From contig NZ_KQ948017.1 of assembly GCF_001513965.1 (NCBI RefSeq), forward strand, positions 353,646 through 417,645: DNA of 64,000 nt, in the 5' to 3' direction. The translations under genes were made by a program, and so were the position numbers. This stretch comes from Streptomyces cellostaticus. Lineage in GTDB: Bacteria; Actinomycetota; Actinomycetes; Streptomycetales; Streptomycetaceae. Positions within the stretch are counted from its first letter, which is position 1. Every line of letters begins with the position of its first letter. Positions 16,299-23,891 of this stretch are shown here, one piece after another. Below the pieces are notes generated by a model that saw only the letters and a list, made by a program, of their open reading frames with translations, was not told where the DNA came from and made no database searches.

Positions 16299-18467
16299 TC
16301 AGCGCGGCAGGACGGCGCCGGCGCTGCGGTGGACCATGAACTGCGGGCAGGACAGGACGAACAGCGGCCGGGCGGAGTCGATGCCGAGCCGCCGCAGCTG
16401 CCCGGCCATGGGCTCGGCCGCCGCGGTCTCCAGGCGCAGCCGTACGCCGGATCCGGTGTGCAGGCGCAGCTTGCCGTGGGCGCGGACCAGGGTGCGTACG
16501 GTGCTCTCGCCACGGCGGCCGTAGAGCACCCGGTCCGCCTCGCGGAAGCGGATGCCCGGCCCCAGATGACCCTCGACGGCCAGGCCGAGCTCCGGTGCCC
16601 GGACGGCGAAGCCAGGGCCCATCAGGTCGGCTTCCGCCGAGGTGCGGACGGCCGGCTGGCCCCAGATCTCCTCGGCGACCACCCGGGCCTCCTCGCTGCC
16701 GACGGCGAGGGAGAGGACGTAACGGCCGGTGCGGCGCAGGTCGACGCGGCGCAGCAGATCGGCGGCGATGTCGTACGGGCGCGGCCGCCACAGGTCGTCC
16801 ACCAGGACCGACAGCGCGATCTCGGCGTAGGGGCCGATCGTGGAGCAGCGGTGCTCGTACAGGGAGAGCACCGCCAGCGCCCGGCGGCCCAGCCGGCTCG
16901 GCATCATCCAGGTGACGCCGGGCAGCAGGCTGCGCGCCGCCTCAGCGTCGACGGGGAAGCACAGGTGGGCGGCGGAGGAGTCGTAGTAGCGCACCGGCAC
17001 GTCGACCGGGCCTGCCGTGGTGGGCACGGAGGTGGTGGGCAGGGTGAGGAAGGGGTAGCCCTCGGGCGGGTGGGCGCGGTCCTTGAGCCGGTAGGCCTGG
17101 GTGCGCACGACCGGGCCGCGGTAGGGGGTGAGCGCCTCGTCGATGTCCTTGCGGGCCTCGGGGACGACGGTCCGCAGGTGCTCGATGTACTCGCGGAGCA
17201 TGTGGCACAGCGGGAACTCGTGGGAGGGCCCGGTGTAGTCGACCTCGTACCGGTTGGGGTGCGGGTCGAAGTGGGAGCCCGCTCCCCTGCCGTCGGAGAC
17301 GGGCACCATGTCGTGCTGGTTGGTGATGCCGGCGACCCAGGTGCGCGGGTCGGCGGGCAACTTGTTGTCGACCGGGGAGCCGACCGCGACCAGGTGCGTG
17401 ATCCGGTAGGCGCGGCAGAACTCCTCGTCCTGCGCGAGGTTCATCAGCGCGATCCCGCCCTCGCTGTACCCGATCAGGGCGAGTTCGGCGCCGCGCGGGA
17501 TGCCGTAGTCCGCGAGGGCGAGGAGGATCGAGCGGGTGTAGGGCGAGTCGGCCGTGACGAGGTTGCGCCAGGCGCCGACGAAGTCCTGCGGGCAGTCGTT
17601 GCGGGGACGGCCGGGTGCCATGCCGGGGGCCTGGACGACGTAGCGGACGACGCCGTCGGGGCCGCGCACGTTCTGCACGAGGATCCGCCCGTCGGCGGAC
17701 AGCGTCTCGATGTTGCGCAGGAAGCCGAGGAAGGAACCCTCGGCGGCGATGGTCTGCTTCTCCTGTTCGGTGAGGTCGACGGCCTCGGCGGCGCCCTCGC
17801 CCTGGTCCATGCCCGCGAGGCGGGAGGCGCTGGTGCCCTGCACCGGGTCGGCGGGCAGCTCACGGCCCGCGGCCGGCGCCCAGCCGGTCTCGTCGTTCAT
17901 CGGGTCCTCGTCCACCAGGGCGCGGATGGCGAGGAGTTCGGGCATCAGGGGCGCGAGCCCGGACAGCGCACGCTGGGCGCCCTGGTCCTTGAACAGGCCG
18001 CGCAGAGCCCGTACGGTCTCCAGGTCGCGGTCGGCGGTGACGGCGGCCAGCAGTCGGCGCATGCCCGGGTCGCGTTCGAACTCGGGGTGGTCGACCAGCA
18101 CGGCGGCGATCCGCAGACGCAGCGAGGTGACGGCCACCAGCGCCGCCAGGCTCTCCCGGCCCAGCACCTCCCCGGCCGCGCCGAGCACATGCCCGATGCC
18201 CTTCGGTACCGTGATCGCGGAGCCGCCGAGGCCCTGCTTGTTCGTCAGGGCCCGCAGCAGCGCCCACTGCGCGGCGAGACCGGTACGGGGACGGCGGCGC
18301 GCGGAGGCGGTCAGGGCCGGCGCGAACAGCACGGCGCTGGTGCGCGCGGACACCTCGCGGATGCCCTCGGCCACCTCCACGACATCCCGTGCGCACCGGC
18401 GCAGCAGCTCCCTGGCGTCCTGCTCGTCCGGCCCGGGCCGTATGGGTGCGCGGCCGTCCGCTCGCAT
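16299..18467 (-). CDS. Alpha/beta hydrolase fused to an acetoacetate-decarboxylase-like domain
   Basis: 722 residues. The first 160 are helical. The middle is an alpha/beta hydrolase with nucleophile elbow LALIGYSEGGIALMN, acid NQHDMVP and likely His in PSHEFPLCHML. From about residue 460, VDVPVRYYDSSAAHLCFPVD, then LLPGVTWMMPSRLGRRALAV and IGPYAEIALSVLV, match the acetoacetate decarboxylase (ADC) superfamily. The hydrolase part should cleave an ester, perhaps a lipid; the ADC part could decarboxylate or cyclise a keto product. The ATG at 18467 has GAGGGAG 6 bp upstream and is preferred to the GTG at 18524. The gene diverges from the second desaturase. Confidence 0.78.
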   Translation of the reverse strand: MRADGRAPIRPGPDEQDARELLRRCARDVVEVAEGIREVSARTSAVLFAPALTASARRRPRTGLAAQWALLRALTNKQGLGGSAITVPKGIGHVLGAAGEVLGRESLAALVAVTSLRLRIAAVLVDHPEFERDPGMRRLLAAVTADRDLETVRALRGLFKDQGAQRALSGLAPLMPELLAIRALVDEDPMNDETGWAPAAGRELPADPVQGTSASRLAGMDQGEGAAEAVDLTEQEKQTIAAEGSFLGFLRNIETLSADGRILVQNVRGPDGVVRYVVQAPGMAPGRPRNDCPQDFVGAWRNLVTADSPYTRSILLALADYGIPRGAELALIGYSEGGIALMNLAQDEEFCRAYRITHLVAVGSPVDNKLPADPRTWVAGITNQHDMVPVSDGRGAGSHFDPHPNRYEVDYTGPSHEFPLCHMLREYIEHLRTVVPEARKDIDEALTPYRGPVVRTQAYRLKDRAHPPEGYPFLTLPTTSVPTTAGPVDVPVRYYDSSAAHLCFPVDAEAARSLLPGVTWMMPSRLGRRALAVLSLYEHRCSTIGPYAEIALSVLVDDLWRPRPYDIAADLLRRVDLRRTGRYVLSLAVGSEEARVVAEEIWGQPAVRTSAEADLMGPGFAVRAPELGLAVEGHLGPGIRFREADRVLYGRRGESTVRTLVRAHGKLRLHTGSGVRLRLETAAAEPMAGQLRRLGIDSARPLFVLSCPQFMVHRSAGAVLPR

Positions 18468-18701
18468 CCGGCGCTCCCTCGGCTCGACGACGTTCGGCGG
18501 TGTACGACCGCGCCTGTGGGACACGGTCCGGCTCCATCGTCGGCCAGGGACGGCACACCCGCACCTTCATCCATCCAGGTAGAGGATGTGCACCGGCCCC
18601 GCTGCCCCGTGCGCGCCTGGGCTCGGGCCGCAAACGGCTCCCGCATAATCGCCGCACATGACCCCTTCCGCTCGCCCGCTCCTCCTCGTGGGAGGTGCGC
18701 C

Positions 18702-19706
18702 GTGACCACGTCCGCCGAACACCCGAACGGCCTCCGCGCCCGGCTCCCCGACACCGTCCCGGTCGGCCGTCCGCTGCGCACCGGCTACCTCCTCACGCTC
18801 GTCGTGGGACCGCTGGCGGTGCTGGCCCTGGTGGTGCCCGTCGCCCTCACGGCGGGCTGGGGGCCGCGCTGGTACGACGTCGTCCTCGGCGCAGCCATGT
18901 ACGCGCTGTCCATCATGGGCATCACCGCCGGCTACCACCGGCACTTCACCCATCTGTCGTTCAAGGCGAAGCGGCCGCTGCGGATCGCCCTCGGGCTCGC
19001 GGGCGGGCTGGCCATGGAGGGGCCCGTCACCCTGTGGGTGGCCGAGCACCGGCGCCACCACCAGTACGCCGACCGGGAGGGCGACCCGCACTCGCCATGG
19101 AAGTACGGCACCACCCGCCGGGCCCTGCTCAAGGGGCTCTGGCACGCCCAGGTCGGCTGGTTCTCCTCCTCCCCGGTCCGCTCCAACCACGCGCGCTACG
19201 CCCCCGATCTGCTCGCCGACCCGGACGTGCGCCGCCTGGACCGCGGCTATCCGGCGACCATCGCCGTCTCGCTCGGCCTGCCCCCGGCGCTCGTCGTGGC
19301 CTGGACCCACGACTGGCGGGCCGCTGCGGTCACCCTCTTCTGGGCGAGCCTCGTCCGGTACGCGGTCGTCCATCACGTCACCTGGTCCGTCAACTCCGTC
19401 GCGCACGCCTTCGGTCCGCAGCACTACGCCACCCGCGACCAGTCCCGGGACGTGCGCTGGGTGGCCCTGCTGACCTTCGGTGAGGGCTGGCACAACCTCC
19501 ACCACGCGGACCCCAACAGCGCCCGGCACGGCGGGCTGACGGGGCAGCCGGACCTCACGGCGTGGCTGATCGCCCGGTTCGAACGGTGGGGCTGGGTCCA
19601 CGACGTGCGCTGGCCGGACGAGCGCCGCATCGCCTCCCGACGGTTCACGGACGGCGCATGCCGCCCGGTGCCGGGCGGGGTCAGGCGTGCGGGAAGTAGC
19701 GGGTGA
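18702..19706 (+). CDS. Second membrane fatty-acid desaturase
   Basis: A 334-residue paralogue of the desaturase at 10863-11807, with boxes HRHFTH (79-84), EHRRHH (about 116-121) and GWHNLHHAD near residue 267, plus the shared VVHHVTWSVNSVAHAFG segment. The GTG start at 18702 is fixed by GGGAGGT 6-12 bp upstream. Family members insert a cis double bond in acyl-CoA or lipid-bound chains. Two desaturases within 8 kb could make a di-unsaturated chain, which is what a COX-type dioxygenase needs (a bis-allylic or allylic hydrogen). The last 26 bp overlap the end of the convergent gene. Confidence 0.92.
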   Translation: MTTSAEHPNGLRARLPDTVPVGRPLRTGYLLTLVVGPLAVLALVVPVALTAGWGPRWYDVVLGAAMYALSIMGITAGYHRHFTHLSFKAKRPLRIALGLAGGLAMEGPVTLWVAEHRRHHQYADREGDPHSPWKYGTTRRALLKGLWHAQVGWFSSSPVRSNHARYAPDLLADPDVRRLDRGYPATIAVSLGLPPALVVAWTHDWRAAAVTLFWASLVRYAVVHHVTWSVNSVAHAFGPQHYATRDQSRDVRWVALLTFGEGWHNLHHADPNSARHGGLTGQPDLTAWLIARFERWGWVHDVRWPDERRIASRRFTDGACRPVPGGVRRAGSSG

Positions 19707-20430
19707 ACGGAGCGGAGTTCACCGCGAACATGCCGTTGAAGGGCTGGTTCAGCTGGTAGACCAGCAGCACGGTGAAGGTAATGAGCGCCGTCAGGCCCAT
19801 CACCATCACCACATGGGTCAAGCTGCGTTTCACCCCGAACATGAACATGAAGGCGACGGTGAGCACTCCGCCGACGATCAGCCCGAACCACAGCACCGGT
19901 GACAGGGTGTTGCCCAGGTCCGTCTCCCGGCCGCGCCGGGCTTCGTCCAGGGTGCTGAGCTGCGCCAGGGTCTCCTGCAGGGTGGCCTGCTCGGTGGGGG
20001 TGGCAGCGGCCGGGATCCGCCCGGCCGCCCGGAGGGTGTCCAACAGGTCCCAGCCCTCTCGGCCGGGCGGCTCGCCCTCCCTCATCCCGGGCCATTCGGT
20101 GGACACCACGTGATGCACGTACGCGTCCACGGCACTGCGGGTGCGGTCGGCCGCCGCTGCCGGGAGTCCGGCGGACAGCAGCCGGATCTGGTGCGCGGCG
20201 CTCGCCTCCGCCTGCACATGCCCCTCGACCCCGGACCGGTTCTCCCACACGGACACCATCGCCAGGCCCAGGACCAGGGCGTAGAGCACGCCGACCATCA
20301 TGGAGATGTACTCGGCCACGTCCTCACGGGGTTCCTCGTCCGGGCCCAGCGGCCACAAACGGTGCCGCACCACCACGGCTCCCGCGGCGACCAGGGCGAT
20401 CCCCACAACGACGGCAAAGGTCTCGATCAT
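19681..20430 (-). CDS. DUF4239 membrane protein
   Basis: 249 residues. Hydrophobic segments lie at about 2-20, 43-62, 185-205 and 215-235. The middle is soluble and helical (HVQAEASAAHQIRLLSAGLP and LQETLAQLSTLDEARRGRET). This layout, with YISMMVGVLYALVLGLAMVS and WFGLIVGGVLTVAFMFMFG, is that of DUF4239, a bestrophin-like family of unknown transport function. CAGGAG precedes the ATG. It is convergent with and slightly overlaps desaturase 2, so it is probably not part of the lipid pathway. Confidence 0.82.
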   Translation of the reverse strand: MIETFAVVVGIALVAAGAVVVRHRLWPLGPDEEPREDVAEYISMMVGVLYALVLGLAMVSVWENRSGVEGHVQAEASAAHQIRLLSAGLPAAAADRTRSAVDAYVHHVVSTEWPGMREGEPPGREGWDLLDTLRAAGRIPAAATPTEQATLQETLAQLSTLDEARRGRETDLGNTLSPVLWFGLIVGGVLTVAFMFMFGVKRSLTHVVMVMGLTALITFTVLLVYQLNQPFNGMFAVNSAPFTRYFPHA

Positions 20431-20483
20431 CGGCTCGGGCTCCTGTCGTCTCGATGTACTCGGTCCATGGCGGGCGCCGACGG

Positions 20484-22397
20484 CTACGGCCCGATCCGCC
20501 GCGATCCGAGCAGGGCGGCGGCGAGGGCGGCGGGGATCAGCAGCAGGAACAGCACGGTGAGCAGGCCGAGCCCCGTCGGCCGACCGCCCGGCCGGACGAA
20601 GCGGGCGAGGATGGAGGGGGCACGCTGTGCCTTCGGCGGGGTGCGGGGGCGGGTGGCCGGGGGGAGGGCGGGGGTGGTGCGTTGGCCTCCGGTTGTCTGA
20701 CCTCCCGTTGTCTGACCTCCAGCTGTCTGACCACCGTTCGTCTGACCACCCGTTGTCTGACCTCCAGCTGTCTGACCACCGTTCGTCTGACCACCCGTTG
20801 TCTGACCTCCAGCTGTCTGACCACCGTTCGTCTGACCACCCGTTGTCTGACCTCCAGCTGTCTGACCACCAGTCGTCTGACCACCAGTCGTCTGGCCTCC
20901 GGTCGCCTGACCACCCGTTGTCTGACCACCGGTCGTCTGGCCGCCAGTCGTCTGACCTTCGGTGGCTTCGCCCCCGGTGGCCGGGCCTCCGGTCACTTGG
21001 CCGCCCGTCCCCTGACCTGCCGTCACTTGGCCCCCGGTGGTCTCGCCCTGACCGCCTGTTGCCACGGCCCCGGCGACCGCGGCTGCGCCGGCTGCCGTGC
21101 CTGCCGCCGCACCGGTGCCCGCGGCTGCGCCGGGCGTTGTCCCAGTGCCCGCCCCGGCTCCGGCGGTTGTCCCGATCCCGGCTGCGGCGCCCGTGCCGAC
21201 GGCTGCCCCGGATCCCCCGGCTGCGGCCCCCGGTACGGCTGCCGTGCCTGCACCGGGCGTTGTTGCGGTGCCTGCCGCCGGGCCCGCAGCCGCTGCTGCT
21301 GCGGCGGCCGCCCCCGCCGCCGTACCGGCAGCCCCAGCCGCAGCCGGTGCGGGAGCCGTGCCGCCGGGCGGTGGCAGCGGTGGCGCGGGCGGGAACACGG
21401 TTCCGGGCGGCACGGGCAGGACCGGGAGCGGCGGCAGGGGCGGAATCGGTGCCGGGGGCGCGGGAGCTGCGGGGGCGGAGGCCGGTGGAGGCGGGGGCGC
21501 GGGCTCCTGCGGGTTGCCCGGGGTGGGCGGAACAGGATTGGTCGGCGGCGGAGGTGCGGGTACGGCCAGCGTGAAGGTGGCGGTCGCCCGGGCGGTCAGC
21601 ACCGGGGGCGGTTCCAGGCAGCCGTTCGGCAGGAGGGTGCTGATGCGGTCGGTGCCCTCGACCCACCCCTCGCCGGTGTAGGTACCCGGCAGGCGCTCCA
21701 CCTCCGCCACGCAGCGCGCGGACCCGCCGGGCTCCAGTTCCGGTACGACGGCACCGCCCGCCGGGCAGTCGATCCAAGGCGGGTCGAGCTCCGGATCGGT
21801 GAGGTGGAGGTCGTACACCGTGCGGTCGCCGGTGTTGGTCACGTCGTAGACGACGGTCGCCCGGAGATCCGTCGAGGACGTCTCGGCCGTCTCCGACAGG
21901 GCCACCTGCCCGCCGACACCGCTGTACCCGGAGCCGGCGACGGCGCGCGACTCCATGTCCAGGGAGGGGATCCGGCCGACGGCCACGACGTCGGCGATCC
22001 AGGTGCCGGGCCGGGCGGTGGCCCGGGCGGTGCAGGTCACCGAGGAGAGGCCACGCAGTATCGGCACATGGTCGAGACCCCCGGGGCAGCGGAACACGGC
22101 TCCCGGCAGACCGAGGTCGGTGATCCGGACGTCGTACAGATCCGCTCCGGCGCGGTTGACGAGCCGGTACTTCTTCACCACCTCGTGTCCGATCCGGATG
22201 CCCGGGCGCGTGGCGCCCGTATCCGGCCGCGTGTTGACTGTGACCTCCAAGGCGAGCCCGTGCGCGCCTGCACCGTCGGCCGCTGCGGTGCCGGCCAGGC
22301 CGCCGACCGCCGTGACCAGCAGCGGAAGCACAACGGCGGTGCGTCGTCCGGGAACGCCGACGGAGCTGCCAGGAACGGCCAAATATCCTATAAGCAT
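20484..22397 (-). CDS. Secreted/anchored repeat protein with GGQTT repeats
   Basis: 637 residues. An N-terminal hydrophobic segment (about 20-40, ending GTAAADG) is the likely signal peptide. Two beta-sandwich DUF11/CARDB-like domains follow (VVKKYRLVNRAGADLYDVRI and VVYDVTNTGDRTVYDLHLTD), with two Cys pairs. Then come a Pro-rich stalk, a 130-residue Ala/Gly/Thr stretch and about 20 five-residue GGQTT/GGQTA/GGQTN repeats. A single C-terminal membrane helix (LGLLTVLFLLLIPAALAAAL) is followed by SRRIGP. There is no LPxTG. It looks like a wall-spanning surface protein whose disordered repeats set its reach. The ATG at 22397 lacks a strong RBS. Confidence 0.75.
   Translation of the reverse strand: MLIGYLAVPGSSVGVPGRRTAVVLPLLVTAVGGLAGTAAADGAGAHGLALEVTVNTRPDTGATRPGIRIGHEVVKKYRLVNRAGADLYDVRITDLGLPGAVFRCPGGLDHVPILRGLSSVTCTARATARPGTWIADVVAVGRIPSLDMESRAVAGSGYSGVGGQVALSETAETSSTDLRATVVYDVTNTGDRTVYDLHLTDPELDPPWIDCPAGGAVVPELEPGGSARCVAEVERLPGTYTGEGWVEGTDRISTLLPNGCLEPPPVLTARATATFTLAVPAPPPPTNPVPPTPGNPQEPAPPPPPASAPAAPAPPAPIPPLPPLPVLPVPPGTVFPPAPPLPPPGGTAPAPAAAGAAGTAAGAAAAAAAAAGPAAGTATTPGAGTAAVPGAAAGGSGAAVGTGAAAGIGTTAGAGAGTGTTPGAAAGTGAAAGTAAGAAAVAGAVATGGQGETTGGQVTAGQGTGGQVTGGPATGGEATEGQTTGGQTTGGQTTGGQATGGQTTGGQTTGGQTAGGQTTGGQTNGGQTAGGQTTGGQTNGGQTAGGQTTGGQTNGGQTAGGQTTGGQTTGGQRTTPALPPATRPRTPPKAQRAPSILARFVRPGGRPTGLGLLTVLFLLLIPAALAAALLGSRRIGP
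20686..20955 (-). repeat. Tandem 15-bp repeats nested in a 45-bp higher-order repeat
   Basis: Eighteen head-to-tail 15-bp units, each ending TCTGA or TCTGG on the + strand, encode GGQTx pentapeptides. Three consecutive copies of one 45-bp block (20716-20760, 20761-20805, 20806-20850) are identical base for base, a sign of recent slippage or unequal exchange. Copy number should vary between strains. Confidence 0.93.
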
Positions 22398-22516
22398 ATG
22401 ACAATCACTAACAGAGCGGTCGGCGGACCATGGCTCGGTCCACGCCGGTGACCGGAGGCAACCGCACGAAGATCACTCCGGTGGCGGGCCGCAGGCACGG
22501 CGGGCGGCGACGCCCC

Positions 22517-22975
22517 TTACGCGTCGGCCATGAGCCCGGCCGCGACCGTCGCCCCCAGCTCCCAGCAGGCCTGCACATCGGCCTTGCCGGGTTCGCCGGT
22601 GACGGTCACCGCCTCGGCCGTACGGCGCCAGCCGAGGCCGGTGGTGACGGCCTCGATGGCGCGGACGGCGCCCGTGACGTCGTTGCCGCCGTGCACGTAG
22701 TAGCTGAAGGGCCGGCCCCGGGTCTCGTCCAGGCAGGGGTAGTAGATCTGGTCGAAGAAATGCTTGAGGGCGCCGGACATGTAGCCGAGGTTCGCCGGGG
22801 TGCCGAGGAGATAGCCGTCGGCTTCGAGGACGTCGGAGGCGGTGGCGGACAGGGCCGCCCGGCGCACGACGCGGACGCCCTCGATCTCCGGTGTGGTCGC
22901 GCCGGAGACGATGGCCTCGAACAGCGTCTGGCAGTGGGGCGAGGGGGTGTGATGCACGATCAGCAAGGTAGGCAC
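22517..22975 (-). CDS. Flavodoxin-like NAD(P)H reductase family protein
   Basis: 152 residues of flavodoxin fold. LLIVHHTPSPHCQTLFEAI provides the phosphate-binding loop, LEADGYLLGTPANLGYMSGA with LKHFFDQIYYP is the FMN-ring segment of NADPH-dependent FMN reductases, and YVHGGNDVTGAVRAIEAV is the third loop. It probably binds FMN and reduces quinones or other small oxidants; the natural substrate is unclear. The GTG at 22975 is chosen because it begins directly at the first beta strand; the longer open frame upstream is not protein-like. It is divergent from the lipoprotein gene at 23152. Confidence 0.85.
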   Translation of the reverse strand: MPTLLIVHHTPSPHCQTLFEAIVSGATTPEIEGVRVVRRAALSATASDVLEADGYLLGTPANLGYMSGALKHFFDQIYYPCLDETRGRPFSYYVHGGNDVTGAVRAIEAVTTGLGWRRTAEAVTVTGEPGKADVQACWELGATVAAGLMADA

Positions 22976-23151
22976 GTCCCGAACCCTGCCCTGCGGTACC
23001 GCCGCCCGCAAACGGCGCCCGGCCCGACGCCGTGCCCGAGCCGCACCTGTTCCTGCACTGCCGGCGCGACGGGGGCTGACCCCTTTATTGCGTACGGCGA
23101 TGTCGGTGCCCTCGGTTACAGTGGCCGCGCTGACTCGGAGGGGAGACAACA

Positions 23152-23844
23152 GTGCAGGTCAGGGTGGGGTCCGTGCGGGGCAGAGTGGTACAGGCGGTGA
23201 TGCTGGCGGCCGTGCTGGGAGGCTGCTCCCAGTCGCCGGACCCGGAGGCGAAGGCGTCGGGGAGCCCGTCGGCCTCGGACGCGGCAGCGAAGAGTACGGC
23301 CGCGGCGAGCGGCGGCTCGATCGGCGCCGCCGGTTCGGCCTGCCAACTGCCCGTCAGCTTCGACATCGCCCGGCACTGGAAGGCCAAGGCGGTCGACGCC
23401 GAGAAGGAGATGGCAAAGACGTCGGGCGGGTCGGACGGGGACGTGACGGGGGCGCTCGCCGACGCCTTCCTCCGTCAGGGCCCGGTCACCACCGCCTGCG
23501 AGATCGACGCCAAGCCCGCCGGCGCCATCGGCTTCCTGCGCGTGTGGACCGGCAAGCCGGGCGACGCCGACGCGCGCACGGTCCTGCGGCAGTTCGTCGC
23601 CGCCGAGGACAACGTGAGCAAGGAGAAGTACCGCTCCTTCACGACGGGCGGCGGGCTTGCCGGTGTGGAGGTGGAGTACCTCTACACCAGCAAGCTGCTG
23701 GAGGAGACGAAGAAGGAGAGCGCCCTCGCCGTCGCCACGCCCGCCGGTCCCGTGGTGCTGCACCTCGGCGGGCTGGACACCAAGGAGCACGAGGCGATGC
23801 TGCCCGCGTACGAACTCGCCAAGCGGACCCTGCGGGTCCTGTGA
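23152..23844 (+). CDS. Lipoprotein of unknown function
   Basis: 230 residues with a lipoprotein signal: VVQAVMLAAVLGGC, lipid-attached Cys25, then a 30-residue Ser/Ala linker. The mature part, starting GSACQLPVSFDIARHWKAKA, contains two more Cys that could pair (SACQL and TTACEI). It ends VVLHLGGLDTKEHEAMLPAY and LAKRTLRVL. It resembles a conserved Streptomyces membrane-anchored lipoprotein group without known function. The GTG start has GGAGGGGAGA just upstream. No neighbour is in operon with it. Confidence 0.82.
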   Translation: MQVRVGSVRGRVVQAVMLAAVLGGCSQSPDPEAKASGSPSASDAAAKSTAAASGGSIGAAGSACQLPVSFDIARHWKAKAVDAEKEMAKTSGGSDGDVTGALADAFLRQGPVTTACEIDAKPAGAIGFLRVWTGKPGDADARTVLRQFVAAEDNVSKEKYRSFTTGGGLAGVEVEYLYTSKLLEETKKESALAVATPAGPVVLHLGGLDTKEHEAMLPAYELAKRTLRVL

Positions 23845-23891
23845 CGGACGCCGTCCGGCGGGTGCTCGGTCCGTCGTATCCGTGCTGAGTG

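Noticed and set aside
20686..20955. CRISPR-like array of regularly spaced repeats
   Set aside because: Units are 15 bp, directly abutting, in frame and encode a pentapeptide; there are no spacers.
20484..22397. Sortase-anchored protein
   Set aside because: The C-terminus has a membrane helix and basic tail but no LPxTG or LAxTG motif before it.
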